Of a stretch of 64,000 bases of DNA, positions 46,201 to 59,484 are shown piece after piece. The notes below the pieces were generated by a model. It was given only the letters and a program-made list of their open reading frames with translations. It was not told the origin of the DNA and searched no databases. Every line of letters begins with the position of its first letter. The first letter of the stretch is position 1. This DNA comes from Marsupella aquatica (lineage: Eukaryota > Marchantiophyta), in NCBI GenBank assembly GCA_973895155.1, contig OZ316895.1, positions 496,001-560,000 on the forward strand. The letters run 5' to 3'. The position numbers and the translations under genes are program-made.

Positions 46201-46301
46201 AGTTTATCTCTAAGGTGACAGGACGTGAGATTATAGCAAGGGATGCAAATCGCTTTCACCATTTTAAAGATGGCGCGTGTTCTTGTGGTGACTACTGGTG
46301 A
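43299..46301 (+). CDS. DYW-class pentatricopeptide repeat protein (predicted organelle C-to-U RNA editing factor)
   Basis: The frame encodes 1,000 aa without introns. Residues 1-300 are Ser/Gly/Arg-rich with no known domain. From about 305 to 795 there are PLS-type PPR motifs, for example YVANTLLHVYISCGEF, DDARLVFDRLKERDV and GGLAQHGCGHEAYRLF. The E region follows (VTWKALLGACR, ALSNIYAAAGKW-type), then a PG box (RKEPGRSWIEV). The DYW deaminase has the zinc site HSEKLAIAYGLI near 931, CPDCH near 959, and the ending GACSCGDYW. All catalytic landmarks are present. Two adjacent 101-aa blocks are almost the same. No transit peptide is obvious at this start. Upstream frames from 42,680 to 43,253 have similar composition but are cut by a stop at 43,251, so the real N terminus may differ. 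Confidence 0.92.
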   Translation: MRTSPDGGAHLLSNSHATQISSGKSGSRVESAGIVVDQARSSQSGAHPALNDFRISASRIVGSVGRQTSGVANSYNPSLKRVQQELDAFRDQRTLRKIAAELYGREAQSAEPKYRGEAEALAGFQGLRGHGSNVEAPSPQTRLRGVKWREAANMIEQNRDPSHDLVGGIESRQQNNDSLKMELGRVGRFKANLIRTIEVDDLQEIRESQPVSNEEEGQSTAFPEEGVTTNSVRQDLVTEELLRKAHWMDGRSTPAWMNTGLNLIGQGGLQCRAICGSRDWSRNSAQGNGSTDMGNGSTDMHSAGTISEAIALLQNRVQRGINTDSYTYIEVLQMCSKQKDLLAAKRVHACMIQSGMDKDRYVANTLLHVYISCGEFVYARRVFDELDKKSVITWNAMITGYARSDDAESALELFKLMVRDGARPNEVTYLGILKGCASPVALAWGKQVHECIRQAGFESDVRVGTALLQMYAKSGSIDDARLVFDRLKERDVMTWNVMIGACAESGRGVEAYRLLLQMRRDGFQPNAITYISILNASASAGALEWVKEVHGHASEAGLESDLRVGNALVHMYAESGSLDDARLVFDRMEKRDVVTWTVMIGGLAQHGCGHEAYRLFLQMRREGVQPNAITYMSILNASASAGALDWVKEVHGHASKAGLESDLRVATALVHMYAKSGSIDDARRVFDRTVKRDVVLWNAMIGGLAQHGCANEALELFRKMNADGVKPNGNSFVAVLSACCHGGLVDDGRRLFLAMTQDYGIEPDIVHYTCMVDLLGRAGHLEEAKLFISGMPVEPSEVTWKALLGACRTYANVELGELAAKELFKLKPNDASAYVLLSNIYAAAGKWEKVSLVRTMMQKRGVRKEPGRSWIEVDNKIHEFAVGDTSHPEAMAIYAELKKLTEKLKTEGYIPDTRLVLHDMNEEDKELALCSHSEKLAIAYGLIHIPREEPIRVTKNLRVCPDCHTATKFISKVTGREIIARDANRFHHFKDGACSCGDYW

Positions 46302-48366
46302 CCAAATTGAAACATGTTTCTGTCATGCGAAGTGGTAAAGTCTTGAGAAACCATGTCAGAATAAATTATCCATAGTATCTTAGTCAAGACTGTTTCATGT
46401 CGTGCTTTCTTGTTATCGGCGAGTCATTGGCAGTATTTGAGATAATGTACAGTACTACTTCTAAATGAATGGGAAAGCCTTTTCACCTGACTGGGAGGTG
46501 ATAATGGGTCCTACAGAAGACTTTGTCGGCGTCATCTAGAAATAGAGGATTCTTAACATTTCCAGTGCCGTGACAATTCGATTGAATGAATCCTTTAATT
46601 GTCGCCTGACGACCAAACTTCTTAAGAGCTATATTCTATGTGAGGCATCTTATGATGCTTTCGATGGGCTTAGAATAGAAGCAATGGAGAAATTCTTAAA
46701 TTCCTCAAAATTGTTAATTAGTCCCTGCTGTGCACGGTTCAATCACATCGTGAGATGACCCTCATTAATATGTTCAGTAATTTGCCTTTTTCTTCCAACT
46801 CCCCCTAAGAACTCACTCCTGCTCGCAGATGCCAAGGTTTCTACCACTAAAACTAGATTCACAGGAGTCGGATTGGTCCAACTTCCGTTGTGGCCATGTC
46901 CTTGATATTTCTTCAATCTATGTATTTCCAGTCTTGATCTCGAGGATATAGAGAAGACTATGGGAGGTCGAGGAGGACGGTGGAGAAATTTTGCTGGTGG
47001 ATCTTTGTTCCACAAACGATCATATAGTTATTGCATTGGGAATTTATAGATGAAGTGATCTTGCTTGAGATCTAGCCGAAACCATAAGCAGGTGAACTGT
47101 AAGTTGTACTTTATATGCAAACTCTTTCGAGAAGCATCTCCTGGATTATTATGCTAAACAAGTCCTACGCTCAGAATCAACACTTGTAGAAAATCAATCG
47201 TTAAGTCCAGTGTCAATATAAGGACACTTGTGTCAACGCTGCTCAGAAAAATGCCCAACGCCTGAAAATGCAAGTAACGATTATGCAATATGAAGTTCAA
47301 AGCACTTTGTCTTGGTCATCATTCGGTTGCAGGGACAAAGCAGAGTCAGACGGAAAACTTGTAATAACAACAGGATAGGTCCAATCTGTCTCAAGCAAAA
47401 ATTAATTACTCCATCGAGGGGCCTCGGCCTGAGAGACCAGTGGCCCCTCCTTGGTCGAAAACCCACTGCTTATCGACCTGGGTTTTAAAGGAAGTAGCAA
47501 TCCAGCTAAAGGGATACATGCTGAAGGTACTCACCGAGAATTTGTTTGGGGTGATGCAGATTTAGTAGGATCCATAGCAAAGGAAGGGATGGTATGTAGA
47601 GTTAACTGCATGGTCCTTAGAGCATGAAGACTTCCCTCCCGAAAGCTATATGAGCAACGGTATTTTGCCATTTCCCATATGGAGACGGGGCTTTGTTGAC
47701 AAGACTTTGGTAGCTTCCTACCTTAGTAGGCTTTGGTTACCTCACTCTCTTGCTCAGCCTCGTCTCCCCAATGTTTTCTATGCAAACTTTCGTGAGAACC
47801 TTCTCAGTAAATTTTCCAGTCGAGCTTGTGAGTCCTTCATAGATTGGCATCGCTTGTTCCTTGCTAGCTCCAGGCCCAGGTGCCCTGTCGTTGTGGAAAC
47901 ACGCAACCCGAGGAACTTGAGTGACCATGGCTGACCATTTTTGTTCGGCTCTTAAGGGTCTCCATCAGGACCCTGCCTGTGATTAGCACAACTGCCCAGT
48001 TCTTGATCAATTGCGACATCGATGCTGGAGACCAACCTCAATTGACAGCATATGGACTTTGTTTGTCTCTGTTCTTCGGAGCACTTAAATCCCTCCACCT
48101 TTATGAAAAATGGGAAAGTCACCCCTAGGCCACCACAAGTTTGAAGGTACGGAATCTAGAATGTGATTGATACCTTATCAATACTTACTGTTTCCAAAGG
48201 ACCTTCAGCTATGCTACACAAATTTTGTGTTGAAGGCCAAGAAAATTCTCAGTTAGTACGTTTCAAAATTTCTAAAATTAATCCTGTATGACAGTCTGTA
48301 CATCATCAATTGATATCTACATTCTAATTTTTTTTCTATCATGACTGTGCATGTCAATAATGCGGA
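46302..48366. other. Intergenic DNA, no gene recognised
   Basis: This holds the 3' region of the PPR gene on the left and the 3' region of the leftward receptor kinase on the right. A 94-codon plus frame near 47,650-47,934 resembles nothing I know and is not called. Confidence 0.45.
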
Positions 48367-51300
48367 CTATCGCCCGACTAAGGAACTCATTTGAAGAATA
48401 GCTTTAGGACGTTGTGTGCCACTGATGCCACTAGAGGAAGATTCAGAACCTAATGAAAGCAATGGAAAACCACTAGATTCGTCTTCAACGACTGTTTGGA
48501 GAGCAGAATACGCCTCCATTTGGTGGTCTGTGGTTCCGAAGAGGTGCTTAAACTGAGGCCGTCTATCATCAGATTCTTCCAGAGAGACTTCCACTTCGGC
48601 ATTTCCCATGAGCATGAACACTACTTGAGACATTGAAGGTCGCCGTTCTGGATCATTTTGCACGCATAGAAGACCAACATTGAGTGCCCGAAGGACTTCA
48701 TGTACCACACAGTTGTCTCTCAACTCAGATTCCAAGACATCCAAAAGCAACCCTTTTCTGTGCATTTTATGAACCTGTGAAGAAAATAGTGAAAGTCAGC
48801 AAGGTTTTGTTGGAAAGTGGAACAATGTGTTCGACTAGGTAACAAACTAGGCAACATCAGAAGAAATAAACAAATATCCAGTGAGAAACAAAACTGATCC
48901 TAAGCTGTCTCCCCAAAGCTGCCCTCCCCCAAGGCTGTACCACAGTAGCAACAAGGCTTGTCCATATCTTGCCATCCTTATTCTTCCATTCAAATTGCAA
49001 CTAGTATACCTTTGTACTTTAGTTGTATACTTTTTCCTGATGTTAAATGCAAATCTTGGCATTTGAGCAGAAGTTTTGCAAGAGCATACCCAATCTTTAA
49101 GAAATACTGCTTCTGGAGGAAGTTTGTAATCAATACATTTTCTTCCACATACAATCTCCAAAACCACAATCCCATAGCTGTAAACATCAGCTTTGTCTGA
49201 AAGTTGGCCTTGTGTAGCATACTCTGGAGAAAAGTAGCCTCTGCAACAAAATGCATTCAATTAAGCACACAAGTTAGAGGAACATCTTAGAGCAAGTTCG
49301 ATAATACTCAATGTTTTAATGATGAAAGATCTCTCCAACATATTGCCAAGAATAGAAACTAGAAATCAATCAGTAGTTTAAGAAAAACTTCTGAACTCTA
49401 TCCAGGTACAAAACAAGTAGTGGAGCTCAAACTAAGCAAAGACTACGACCAAGGAAAAGTGGTACTTGCTCGAAGTAGAAATGTTTGGGCAACTTACAAT
49501 GTTCCAGCAATTTTTGTGTATAAGGTTTCCCTTGACTCCTCTGATAAATGCCTTGCTAGACCAAAGTCAGCTATTTTAGGTTTCAAATTCTTATCCAGAA
49601 GAATGTTCTCTGGTTTTATATCCCTGTGTATGATAGATGGTTGCAACTCTTCATGGAGGTAGGAAAGGCCACGAGCAACTCCCACACAAATCTGAAAGCG
49701 TTGTGCCCAATCCAAACTCCCGTGAGGCTGAGATCCTGCACAAATCATATGGAATGTTAACAGTGAACAAAACAGTATGGAATATGTACTTATTGGTAGC
49801 AAGGATCATTAAGACAGAATATATGATTAAGTTGAGTTCTAAACATGGAATTCATATACAAAGAGCTATTCAAAATATGTGAACAATTCCTTCTTTAATT
49901 GTACAACGCATTTTCAGTATATTCTTGTTTCATACTTGTATATTTGTTCACTGTGCAAACCCAATCATGCGTGGTACAACCGACAGAATGAGGGATACAA
50001 ATTAGAGTGGTAGGGACCATCATAAATTACCCCACAATGCTTGAGCCAAGTTCCCTTTCTCAACGTATTCAAACACAAGCATGCGCTGTTGCTCCCTGAT
50101 GCAACAGCCTTTTAGATGAACCAAGTTTCTATGCTTGATGCCTGTAATCAGCACGACCTCGTTCAAGAACTCATTCAAGACTTGTACTTTTTGAGAATTG
50201 AACAATTTTTTTACTGCAAGACAGGTCTTGTCTGGTAGAACCGCCTGCGAATTATCCACAAGTCCAATAAGCAAACTCAATAAAATTAGCATGGAATGAT
50301 CAAGTAAGTTAAACAGAACTAAAATGTTTCAGTTGAACTTCATGTCTATTTAAATTTCAACTAATGAGTGACTAGATGTTTTATGATGGAAATTGAATGA
50401 ATCGATTTGCCTCTTATGGCCTGTCCCCAAAGGAGTGGGTACAAAGACTTCAATTGCCACATGTCAGTGGGTGCTCTCATTCTCAAAGAATACATATGAG
50501 GAAAGTGAGAACCTCGGAACACCATGCCATTACTGCACCGAGCAAGGTATAGCTCACAATGAAAGGTATGTCCTCCAAGTTTAAAGCAATGAAGACCTTA
50601 CCATATATACCTCACCGAAGCCACCATGCCCAAGTTTGCTGTCTTTGTGAAAATCTCTTGTCGCTGATTTAAGGTCACTATATTGATAAAATGGAGGTTG
50701 CACTTTTTGGTCTGCAAGAGCTGCAGAAAGAAAATCACGAGGTTGTGAAAATCCATTTGATTGATGATGACGTTAAGCTTTCCCACCAGCATTGGCAGTC
50801 AGTAGGATCAAATCTTGGACAACAAACCGTAGTGTGTTGAATTAGAGTCTCTCGTGGTATATCATTCCCTAAACTCAAACTTACCTCGCTGTATTTCTCG
50901 GAGGGCATAAACTTGCTTCCGAAATTTCCACACCGTAGCAGCAGTAATAATGACTAGTAGAAATCCAACGACACCAACACATATGCCAATAATCATGATG
51001 TCGTTGTTGTGGCTACTGTTTGCTGCAATGTTCAAAAAAGAACAATCAGATCAAAATAGAAAACAAACAGTATACATAAAATTTGGCAAGATGTCTCCTA
51101 CCAAGTATTCCAGATAATATTGTCCATCTGCAATATCTGTCCTAGCACTCAGCCATGAGGTTTTGGAGTTACAAATGGATCCAAGAGAGAATGTAGTTCA
51201 GCATGCTTACGCCTTGAATAGTCTTCAGTAGTTGTGGATCTACAAAGAAATCTTTGTATGTCTGAATTTGCCCCGTTGCAATAGGGGTTCCCACCGAGCC

Positions 51301-54300
51301 TAAGGAGTTATGACACAGCCACAGTCGTGAGTGAAATTTGACCGATACAAGATACACCGAAATCTCAAACCGCTGGCTTTTTGAGTGCAATTGAAACACT
51401 CCCAAGCGCTCCATGTCCCCGAAGTCAATTCTAATGTTTAGAGTCAGGCCATTCGAGACAGGACAACTTTGGAAAACAGAGATTTGGCTCTGCGGGGTCA
51501 AGCACAGCAATCCCAAGAATTGTGGCTCAGTGGTGCCATGACCGCATCCGTTCGTTGTACAATCTATGAGATGATGCGATTTGTCAACTAGTGCTAGAGC
51601 CGACCTGTGAGTACTAGTAATGCAAGCTTCTGGAGCCTAGTGTATAATCTCCTGACGCGATTTTCAATGATTAGTTTTGAAACTGAATAATGCTATCCAT
51701 GTACGGGCCAGTAATGACTATTGCATGATTACTCTCGTGACGCATATCATTCCATGGACATCGGTGCAATAGTTTGAATTTCATACTTACAGGATGGTTC
51801 TGTTCACATTGATGTTTTGATCTCGCAAGCTTTGGATTGTAGGCTCGATAGCATTTGCGTTTGGGATAATATCCGAAATTCTGTTATCAACAAACGAGAA
51901 TAATTTCTTGCTGGCTTGTGTGCCGTCCTTTTTGAGCGCGTCCAACCATACGCTCAAATCCAGTGTCCCTTGGATGGCATTTCCCTCAAATTTTCTGCGC
52001 ACAAACAAATCATTTAAACACCCAATTCTCTGCACACGTACTCAAGAACTTACCAAGAGTAGAAATAAATCTCTCAGCACGTCCCCGTAGAGCAGTCGGC
52101 TGATTGATGCAAATTAAGCTCGGTCGTGTTTGTTCGTGTTTCCTTCTGAAGGGCAATCTCTTGATTCTTCACCTACATTAATCGGCTCCAATCCAACTCT
52201 TGGAAGTTTACACTCAATTCAAAGCAGCTGTCCTAGGGATTGTTCATGGGATTTGTGGACCCCAGTCGATTGCAATTGGAGGGTACTTTCAATCAATTCA
52301 ACCCTTCTGGAAAAAATCATAAGAGTGTATGTGTACAAATGATAACATTTACATCTCTTACTGGTCCAATGCAATATACAGCTGTCAACCTTGGAATTCT
52401 TTCAGCTGCATTTGAATCAAACATTCTGCCCTGTTCAAAGATATTACCTACACCCTGCTTGCTGACTTTGTAAACCTTACGGACATCTCAGATGACCTCA
52501 GGTTAGTAAGTGATACTTACGCAGATATGAGATTTGAAAGAGTCGCTGAGAAGTACAAGGCACTTGGAAAAGTCCCCGTCAGACTGTTATTGGAAACGTC
52601 TCTGCAAATTGAGACAAGAACCATGTCGAAAGAAATTAGACCCGTGAAAATTCCCCCGATCAAATTCCTCGCCTTATCTGAGCATCTACTGAGTGAAAGT
52701 AGTTCGAGGAGATTATGTTCTCGCAAATCCCAAAATCATAATGCATCAATAAGACAAAGAATCTAGCGTATTGTTCAGCACCCAGATATTAAACAGGTTA
52801 CTTGGCATTCGTCACTTCTTCAGTTACGGAGGCACGTTCTTAAAATCCAACGATACCACTCAAATTGCAGCCACTAACAACAGATCGAACCTTCACAACA
52901 TGGCATGGGTCGATCTACGGACTTCATCAAACCAAAAGCGTCATGTTATTCCACTAGACAGTCAAATGAATTACGTTTCAAAGTACGGACCGGTGCAGAG
53001 AATGTGCAATACGACTGGAGAAAATAAGAGCTGTACGTTACTTCTAGCTCTGACTATGCCAACGTGAAGGGGTCTGTCGTACTGTAAAATCATAGCAGTC
53101 CGTGTTCATGGGAAGCGCTAGTGCCACTTACAGTTCTCGTAAAGAAATGGAATTTATCTTAACCAACGGATCTAAGGAAGAGATGTCGCCCACGAGATGG
53201 TTATGAGACAAGTCCAAGAAAGCCAAAACCTTGGTTGTGTTCTGCCACATGCTTGGAAGAGAGGACATTGCATTGTGACTGAGATTCCTGTCAAACCAAG
53301 CGTAACAAGTTTGATATCAAACTGGAATACCGCATTAAAAACGGGATTAAAAATGAAAACCGCAGTCATTCAACACAAGTGATTGCCAGACGTCGAGGCC
53401 AGTACACCTTTCAGGAATGACGGCTAAAGGATTATAGAAAGTCATTTGGAACGTAGAACATCGTTTATGTAAAGAGCCAGGTTTGCTGATGTAGGCATAA
53501 TCCACTCTGCACTATGCATGATCATGATTAAAGTGGGTAAGACTTACAGTTCTTGCAATGTGTCGAAGAAAGGCACGTTTTCGAATGGGCTCATCTCACC
53601 AGCAAGACGATTTTGAGACAAGTTCAAGGACACAAGATTGTTCAAGCCAGCCCAATCACTTGCGAGTGGGACGTTCTCGATCTTGTTGTTGGTAAAATCC
53701 CTACAAGGAGGCATACACATTATGACTGTTAAATTATACCTCGGCTCACACCTTTAATTGAGCAAAGAGCATAGACATCGTTTCTGTGTGTTCAACGACA
53801 ATTGAGTATAACTGCGTTACTTGTAACAATTGATAATCTGTTATCACCTATCGAATTAAATCAGCTGTACTAGTGGTTGAGATATCCGCCCGTATGGATG
53901 AGCACGAAAAGGTTCTGTTACGATAGGTTCGGAACAGGGTTGAGAAGATAGAAGTGCATACAATACAGTTAACCCTCCACCGGAGAAGTTATTGATGAGG
54001 AACTTAAAAGCTGACAGATCCACTGTACTGTCTGTAATGTACCTGAAAATGAAAGTGCAACAAATTAAATGGACCAGCATTTGAGGTTGCTTTCATTAAT
54101 TGCTTTGATCCTAGATTTGGAGAAATTGTGACATGTTTTAGCACAGCAGTGGGCTAGCCAGTCAGACTTATCAAGTATGTTAGACATGGCGAGGAATTTA
54201 AAATTAAACAGATTCTAGCCAGTAGAGTCAGGTTACAGTTTCAGACAACAAAGAACAGTGAACAATGAATGTCTATAGTGGACAAGCACAATTTGAGGAG

Positions 54301-57300
54301 TATGAAACCTTGCAACAATTCATATTTCACAAATCCAAGAGACACAAATCCAGGAGACTGATGACTATGAGAATTGAGCACGCATCCATAGAAGAGGAGG
54401 TTAGTACTTACATTTCTTGCAAATTATTTAGCACGATGCCTGGTGAGTTTGCTACATTATTTTGCAAGGTGGGAAAGGCTAGGCTTGGCATGTTCGAAAG
54501 TGTTCTGCAGAGTAACATACCAATCATGGAAAAATATTAGTTTACTAAGAAAGTTTCAGATCATACAAACATGAGACTGAAACATAATTGAAACACTTTG
54601 GATTGAACGAACGTCACAAGACATTCGTATGGAAGTCAGGCACGGAATCTTGGTCATGGACTTCAATTGACCAGTCAGACACATCACTACGTATACGTCG
54701 GAAGGCAGCGTGCAGCTTACAAAGAGATGACATTATATGTGGTCCGCAAAAATCCGGGTTGAGCAGTACATGGGTCCGTGCTCGAAGGACCGCATGCGGT
54801 TGGAAGGGGTGCGGCAAGGCTGGTCGAGGAGTCTCCGCAGGAAAGCCAGTCATGGGGAATGGGAGTGCACGGATCTCCTTGCCAGTCGTTCAGCGACAAG
54901 CTTTGCTTCAGAATAGTGATCGCTGCGTCTGCATACGAGAACCGAAGATCAATATAATCTGAGTCCGAGTCCTAAAGTGGCAAGTTTGCATCATTACCTA
55001 GCTAGGTGAGCACTAGAAAATCAGCTGGCCCCACGTTTTTTTTGCTAGGACCGGAAAGAGAAATTTCCCGTTCGATGACCGTCAGTTTGGAAGCTTGGAC
55101 ATGCATTCGAAGTGAAAAGCTTACCGTCTCTTGGAGTTGTGGTGGAGTAATTGAAGTTATATTGGGCAAAAATCTCTAAGGCGTTCATCGATACCATTGA
55201 ATTTGCCGCTGCGCCCGCCGCTGCGCTGATTGAGATGTTCAGTGCTTTCGACGATAGAATGAAATTCGAGGTCACCGACATACTTGCCTGTTTAGAGACA
55301 GTGAGGTCTGGGCCACGAATCCCGTCAAGCTCGACATTAATCATTGTCCCTCCTGCCGAATTCGCGTTCAGTTCTTCAGCATATACAACAACATAAGCGT
55401 AATCGGCGGATGTAATGTATACAGGCGAACCAATGAACAGATTGAACACAATCCAGATATAATCTGGATCAACCCACGCATCTTCCATGACGTTCACCGG
55501 TACGTTGTTTGCCTCTGCTCTCGGTTTAGGGTCCGGTGGAGTTGTGGTATTCAAAATCTGATTCCAATTGTACCAATTAGAGTCAGGGGTGTACCAAAAA
55601 CGGTCGTATGAATCATCCGGGTACCTGATGGCATGACATCAAGATCAATCTTCAGCAAATTAAACGATCTCAAATCGGTTTCACAAACGACTCAAGCGCC
55701 TTCAAGCGCCCCGATACGTCGTTATGAGCTGAATTTCTCTTGGGTGGAGATCGAAGACAAGTGATCTTGATCATCCAGAATAATCCTCAACCAAAGCCGA
55801 ATCCTTAATCATAATTCTATGGATCAAACTGACTGCAGCCCGTAAGTCGAGCGAATAATTCTATGGATCAAACTGACTGCAGCCCGTAAGTCGAGCGAAC
55901 GGTAACCGAGAAGGTGTCGTGCATAATAAGAAGAACCAAACAACTACGAAAATTTCAAAATCAACAGGTTCTGCCTGGAAAACTTGTACAGTCACCTCGA
56001 TTTCACAAACAAGTGGAAGCACGGTACAAACGAGCTCATTGGGAGATGCCCAAGTGGTCTATCCATAGACGAAACGTCAACCTATGTTAATCAATCATGC
56101 GAAATTATTCAACTCAAGAGTAAGTATGGGCAGTGCCGTGGAGCATGGAGGCTCATGGATCAAAATCCATTCAATGACTGGACCGAGACGACTACATTAG
56201 CACGAATGTCGGACATTATGTCATCATGAATGACGCCAGGTGTCTTGAAAGTGGAACCTCCGCTTAGGACTGAACTGAACTGAACTGAACTGAACTGAAC
56301 TGAACTTGGCTTAAATCAAAGACAATAAAAAGGATGAAGGCCGCAATTTGATGCTTACCTCAGCAAATCATATTGAACACCGGAGGGATAAGCACCCATA
56401 TTATATCTGGCCAAGTTAGCAAGATACTGCCTGTCGTTGCCTGTGTAAGAGTACATAGGAGGGTCAAGTACTCGCAGCACCAAGTACGAGATGAAAGGTG
56501 TTCCAACAAGTGGTTGTAGACAGATATACATGACGCTCCCTGGAGAGTAGAAGATGCCTTCATAGCTATAAGTTGTATTGGCCAGCGAATAGTCCGAAGC
56601 CGAGTATGCCACAGTAAACACATTCGTAGCGTTGACGTAGACAATAAAATGGATGGGTAGAACCAGCAGGGACTGCATATTGAACTCTGCGCGAAGCATA
56701 TACGTGGTGTTCCTCGTGGTTGGCAGCTCATAACAATATTTGTTACGACGCTCGGGAAAGAATCTGAAGGGTACAAGAATAGTGCTGGAAATGTCCATAC
56801 TGCTGTTCCCTGTCAAAATGAGGGCACTGTTGATATCCGAGGTATAGTTCAATCCGGTAACAGGGTCCAGGAAGCCAGAACCGCCACAGGCTATATTCAA
56901 AAACCCTGCACGAACAATCAATGAAGGTAATTGGTCAACCCCCAAATTATACTTTCATTTGGCGCCTGGTTGAGGGACATTGCAATGCCGGGATGGAAAC
57001 GTTAGCATACTCTGGCAAATTGCGCACTGTGCACTAAAGCATTATTTTACCGTAACAATTATCGGGCCTTGAGATCAGATGAGCTAATTGTAATCTCAAA
57101 TAGCGAAGATGTGCTGTGACGACCCTAAAAGGCACATGATAGTGGAAAATTCTTCACCCTTTCTTTTTACCCAAGCTAGAACAACGCACAGTTAGACGAT
57201 TTGCCAGTGTCAGTCCTCTTGTAAATGGCGAAAAGGGTAAATACAGCGACGACATCATGAACCATCTTCAATCATAACTAAAAAGCGTCGATTGTATACA

Positions 57301-57635
57301 AGATGAGCGTCATCTGCAGAGATCTCTATCACCAATTCAATTTGATCGCAGGAAGTTGCAACATCTTTTCCACAATCAATCTCTGTCCCACCATTTGTTT
57401 CCCAACTCAAAATCTTTTCTACGTCTCTATACGACAATCAAAATCCTGTTATAAAATCTTTCCTAGAGTAACGAATGCCAATTCGTTGGGCCGAGCATCA
57501 CTCGAAATGATGATCGAATGTTCAAACTAGAGACAAACCTTGCTGTCCATAACACGTCGTAGCCAGGTTCATATAAATTGTAAGGATGGATAACAGAGAG
57601 ATCTTAACAAAGCCTTGCATTCCGTATCCGTGCAT
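48367..57635 (-). CDS. Malectin-like / leucine-rich repeat receptor kinase
   Basis: Reading leftward, exon 1 (57635-57539) encodes a signal peptide ([16 protein letters not shown] and a hydrophobic run). Exons 56905-56359 and 55624-55125 form a malectin-like ectodomain ([17 protein letters not shown]). An exon ending at 54928 holds [19 protein letters not shown], the usual LRR N-cap. LRR exons are seen at 54504-54412, 54042-53967, 53700-53548, 53287-53132 and 52601-52521; others between 52.6 and 53.0 kb are unresolved. Then come 51994-51791, 51563-51211 and the membrane exon 51022-50885 ([19 protein letters not shown]). The kinase exons are 50720-50602, 50244-50031, 49735-49498, 49240-49090 and 48774-48367. 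The kinase keeps [36 protein letters not shown] and SPEYA, so it should be active. Some LRR exon borders are unproven. Confidence 0.85.
55811..55898. repeat. 44-bp tandem duplication in a receptor kinase intron
   Basis: Two identical 44-bp copies start at 55811 and 55855 (ataattctatggatcaaact and onward). Confidence 0.9.
56270..56305. repeat. CTGAA pentanucleotide microsatellite
   Basis: Seven copies of ctgaa lie in an intron of the receptor kinase gene, close to the start of exon 56359-56905. This is the same pentamer as at 4796-4820. Confidence 0.9.
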
Positions 57636-59138
57636 ACAGCAATTCCTCCTGTCTTCAAGCGATCGAGTCATCTGTTCAAATTGAGATGTAGCCGAATGGT
57701 AATCGAGTCCAATTCAATGGTATTCCACTTAATTCTTAAAGCTCTTCCCACAGTTGCTGACATCAGTGCCACCCAATCTACGTGAGGAACTCAAAATCCA
57801 CCACATCATTTGAGAGTTCACTCCTTCGGCAGGTAGAACCTCGACCTGTGCATTACATATTGCAGCTCAATGGTCTTGATGAATGTATCGCCTATCCGTG
57901 CCTCCAAAAGACAAAAGTAAATGCTTACTAGATATGTTGCACTTCACGATTAGTATCAATCTCTCAAGACGATGGTACAGTGGATGGCACAGTGGATGAC
58001 ACGCTACTCCATATATTGTTCCCCGAATCCAGGTGGGAAACGTACTCATGAGGTCAGAATATATCCTCGGGAGAAGAGCAATAACATCGATTTAACCTGT
58101 AGTATGACCAGGCCCACGGGCATCTCTTCCTTTGGCCTTCATAAATCTTAGACCCTGCCCGATTAGAGGTCGAGCAGCGTTGCTCGGTCTCATACATAGC
58201 TAAGCTTGGGCTGCGCAGGCAATTAATTCCGCGTTATTCGGTGATTATAGATGCAGTAGCTGTACTTGGGCTGCCCACCCACTCGCCTGTGACTCGGCCT
58301 GTGTTGGGTTCTGTCGTTCATGTGGATGAATCTTTCCACTTTGCATATTAAACACTTTTGGTCGTTTGGGGAGCTTCTCATTGTTTGGATTTTCTGTAGA
58401 GGACAATCATACCGTTTTGCTGATATATGGAGGGTCAAAGAGGTTCCCTCACTTTTCAGGTTCATATGTGGAAAACTTGGCCATCATTAACTTACACCGT
58501 TTGAGCTAGGTTACCTTTAGTTTAGGGCCTTCATTTCATGAATTTCTATCTTTGGTTCGTGTTTGTCTTTAGTTTGCCCTCACCAAGCATAAATTATGCA
58601 CACTTTCATCATTTCTAGCATATTCATTAATAATTAAAGGCAGAGTCCTACAATGGATCGAGCTCAGATTCTTCCATCAAGAGTGAAAGGCTGAGGGGGT
58701 TGGCTTCAGGCCAATCCTAATTAACTTCCCTAGTATGAGGATATCTCCATAGAAGTTTCCGGCTAATCCTAACATCCCTAGTATGCGGATACCTTCATTG
58801 ATAGAAGTTTCCAACAACCATGCATCTTATATTGGGTTACCACATCCACTTCTCGTGGGCCTCCATAGCTCCTATACCTGTGGGAAGCCTTGTCACACAA
58901 GAGTCCATCTTTGTTGACCGTGTAATATAGGCAGAGATAGCAGCCATATACTCAGTTGTTTATGATCATGCCGCGAAGGGCCCGGTGAAGGGTGCTATAT
59001 ATTGCTAACTAAGGATCTCTTTGAGACTTTGGTACAAGTGTGGCAGGAGGTAAAACTTGATTTGCTTAGTCCTCCACAGACTACATAGATTGTCAAATTT
59101 ACCATGGTACAAGATGGTAGCTTACCTGTTGTACGTTG
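57636..59138. other. Intergenic DNA upstream of the receptor kinase
   Basis: The right-hand promoter of the leftward kinase gene must lie here. No gene is recognised. Near 58,715-58,815 a block with ccaatcctaa, ccctagtatg and atagaagtttcc is present twice. A short inverted pair at 57,975-57,998 (tggatggcacagtggatgac) reflects a small tandem duplication. Confidence 0.45.
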
Positions 59139-59470
59139 TGTTAAGGATTGCTCTTAGTCTTGTGACTCATAGGTTACGGCACTTAGGCTAACCACAGTTA
59201 GGATCTTAGCTGAGGTTAGATTAGTCGTGTGTGACCTTGTATATACAAGGGCTAGTGTAAGCCGCTGGTGGGTGGTGCTTACTCATTGTAACAGAACAAC
59301 AGGAGGAAGAGAGAGAGCATGTGTGTTCGTCTACTCTTGAAGTAAAGCTTGAGTGTTCGTGTGGACGTAGCCTTGGAGAAGAGGTGAACCACGTAGAGAT
59401 TGTGTCGACTACGTGTGCATGGAATGAGTCATGGTTGTATGGTCGTTGCGAATGACGTCTTAGTTCAACA
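59139..59470 (+). repeat. 5' LTR of the plus-strand copia element
   Basis: The LTR is 332 bp with TG and CA ends. Its start is fixed only by the TGTTA string, since the partner LTR is outside the window; its end is fixed by the primer binding site. Confidence 0.75.
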
Positions 59471-59472
59471 AT

Positions 59473-59484
59473 TGGTATCAGAGC
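59473..59484 (+). other. Primer binding site for initiator tRNA-Met
   Basis: The sequence tggtatcagagc starts two bases after the LTR and is the classical plant copia primer site. Confidence 0.9.

Noticed and set aside
58920-59000. A possible tRNA or other small RNA gene near 58,950.
   Set aside because: No B-box (GGTTCGANTCC) or cloverleaf pairing could be found by eye here or elsewhere in the window.
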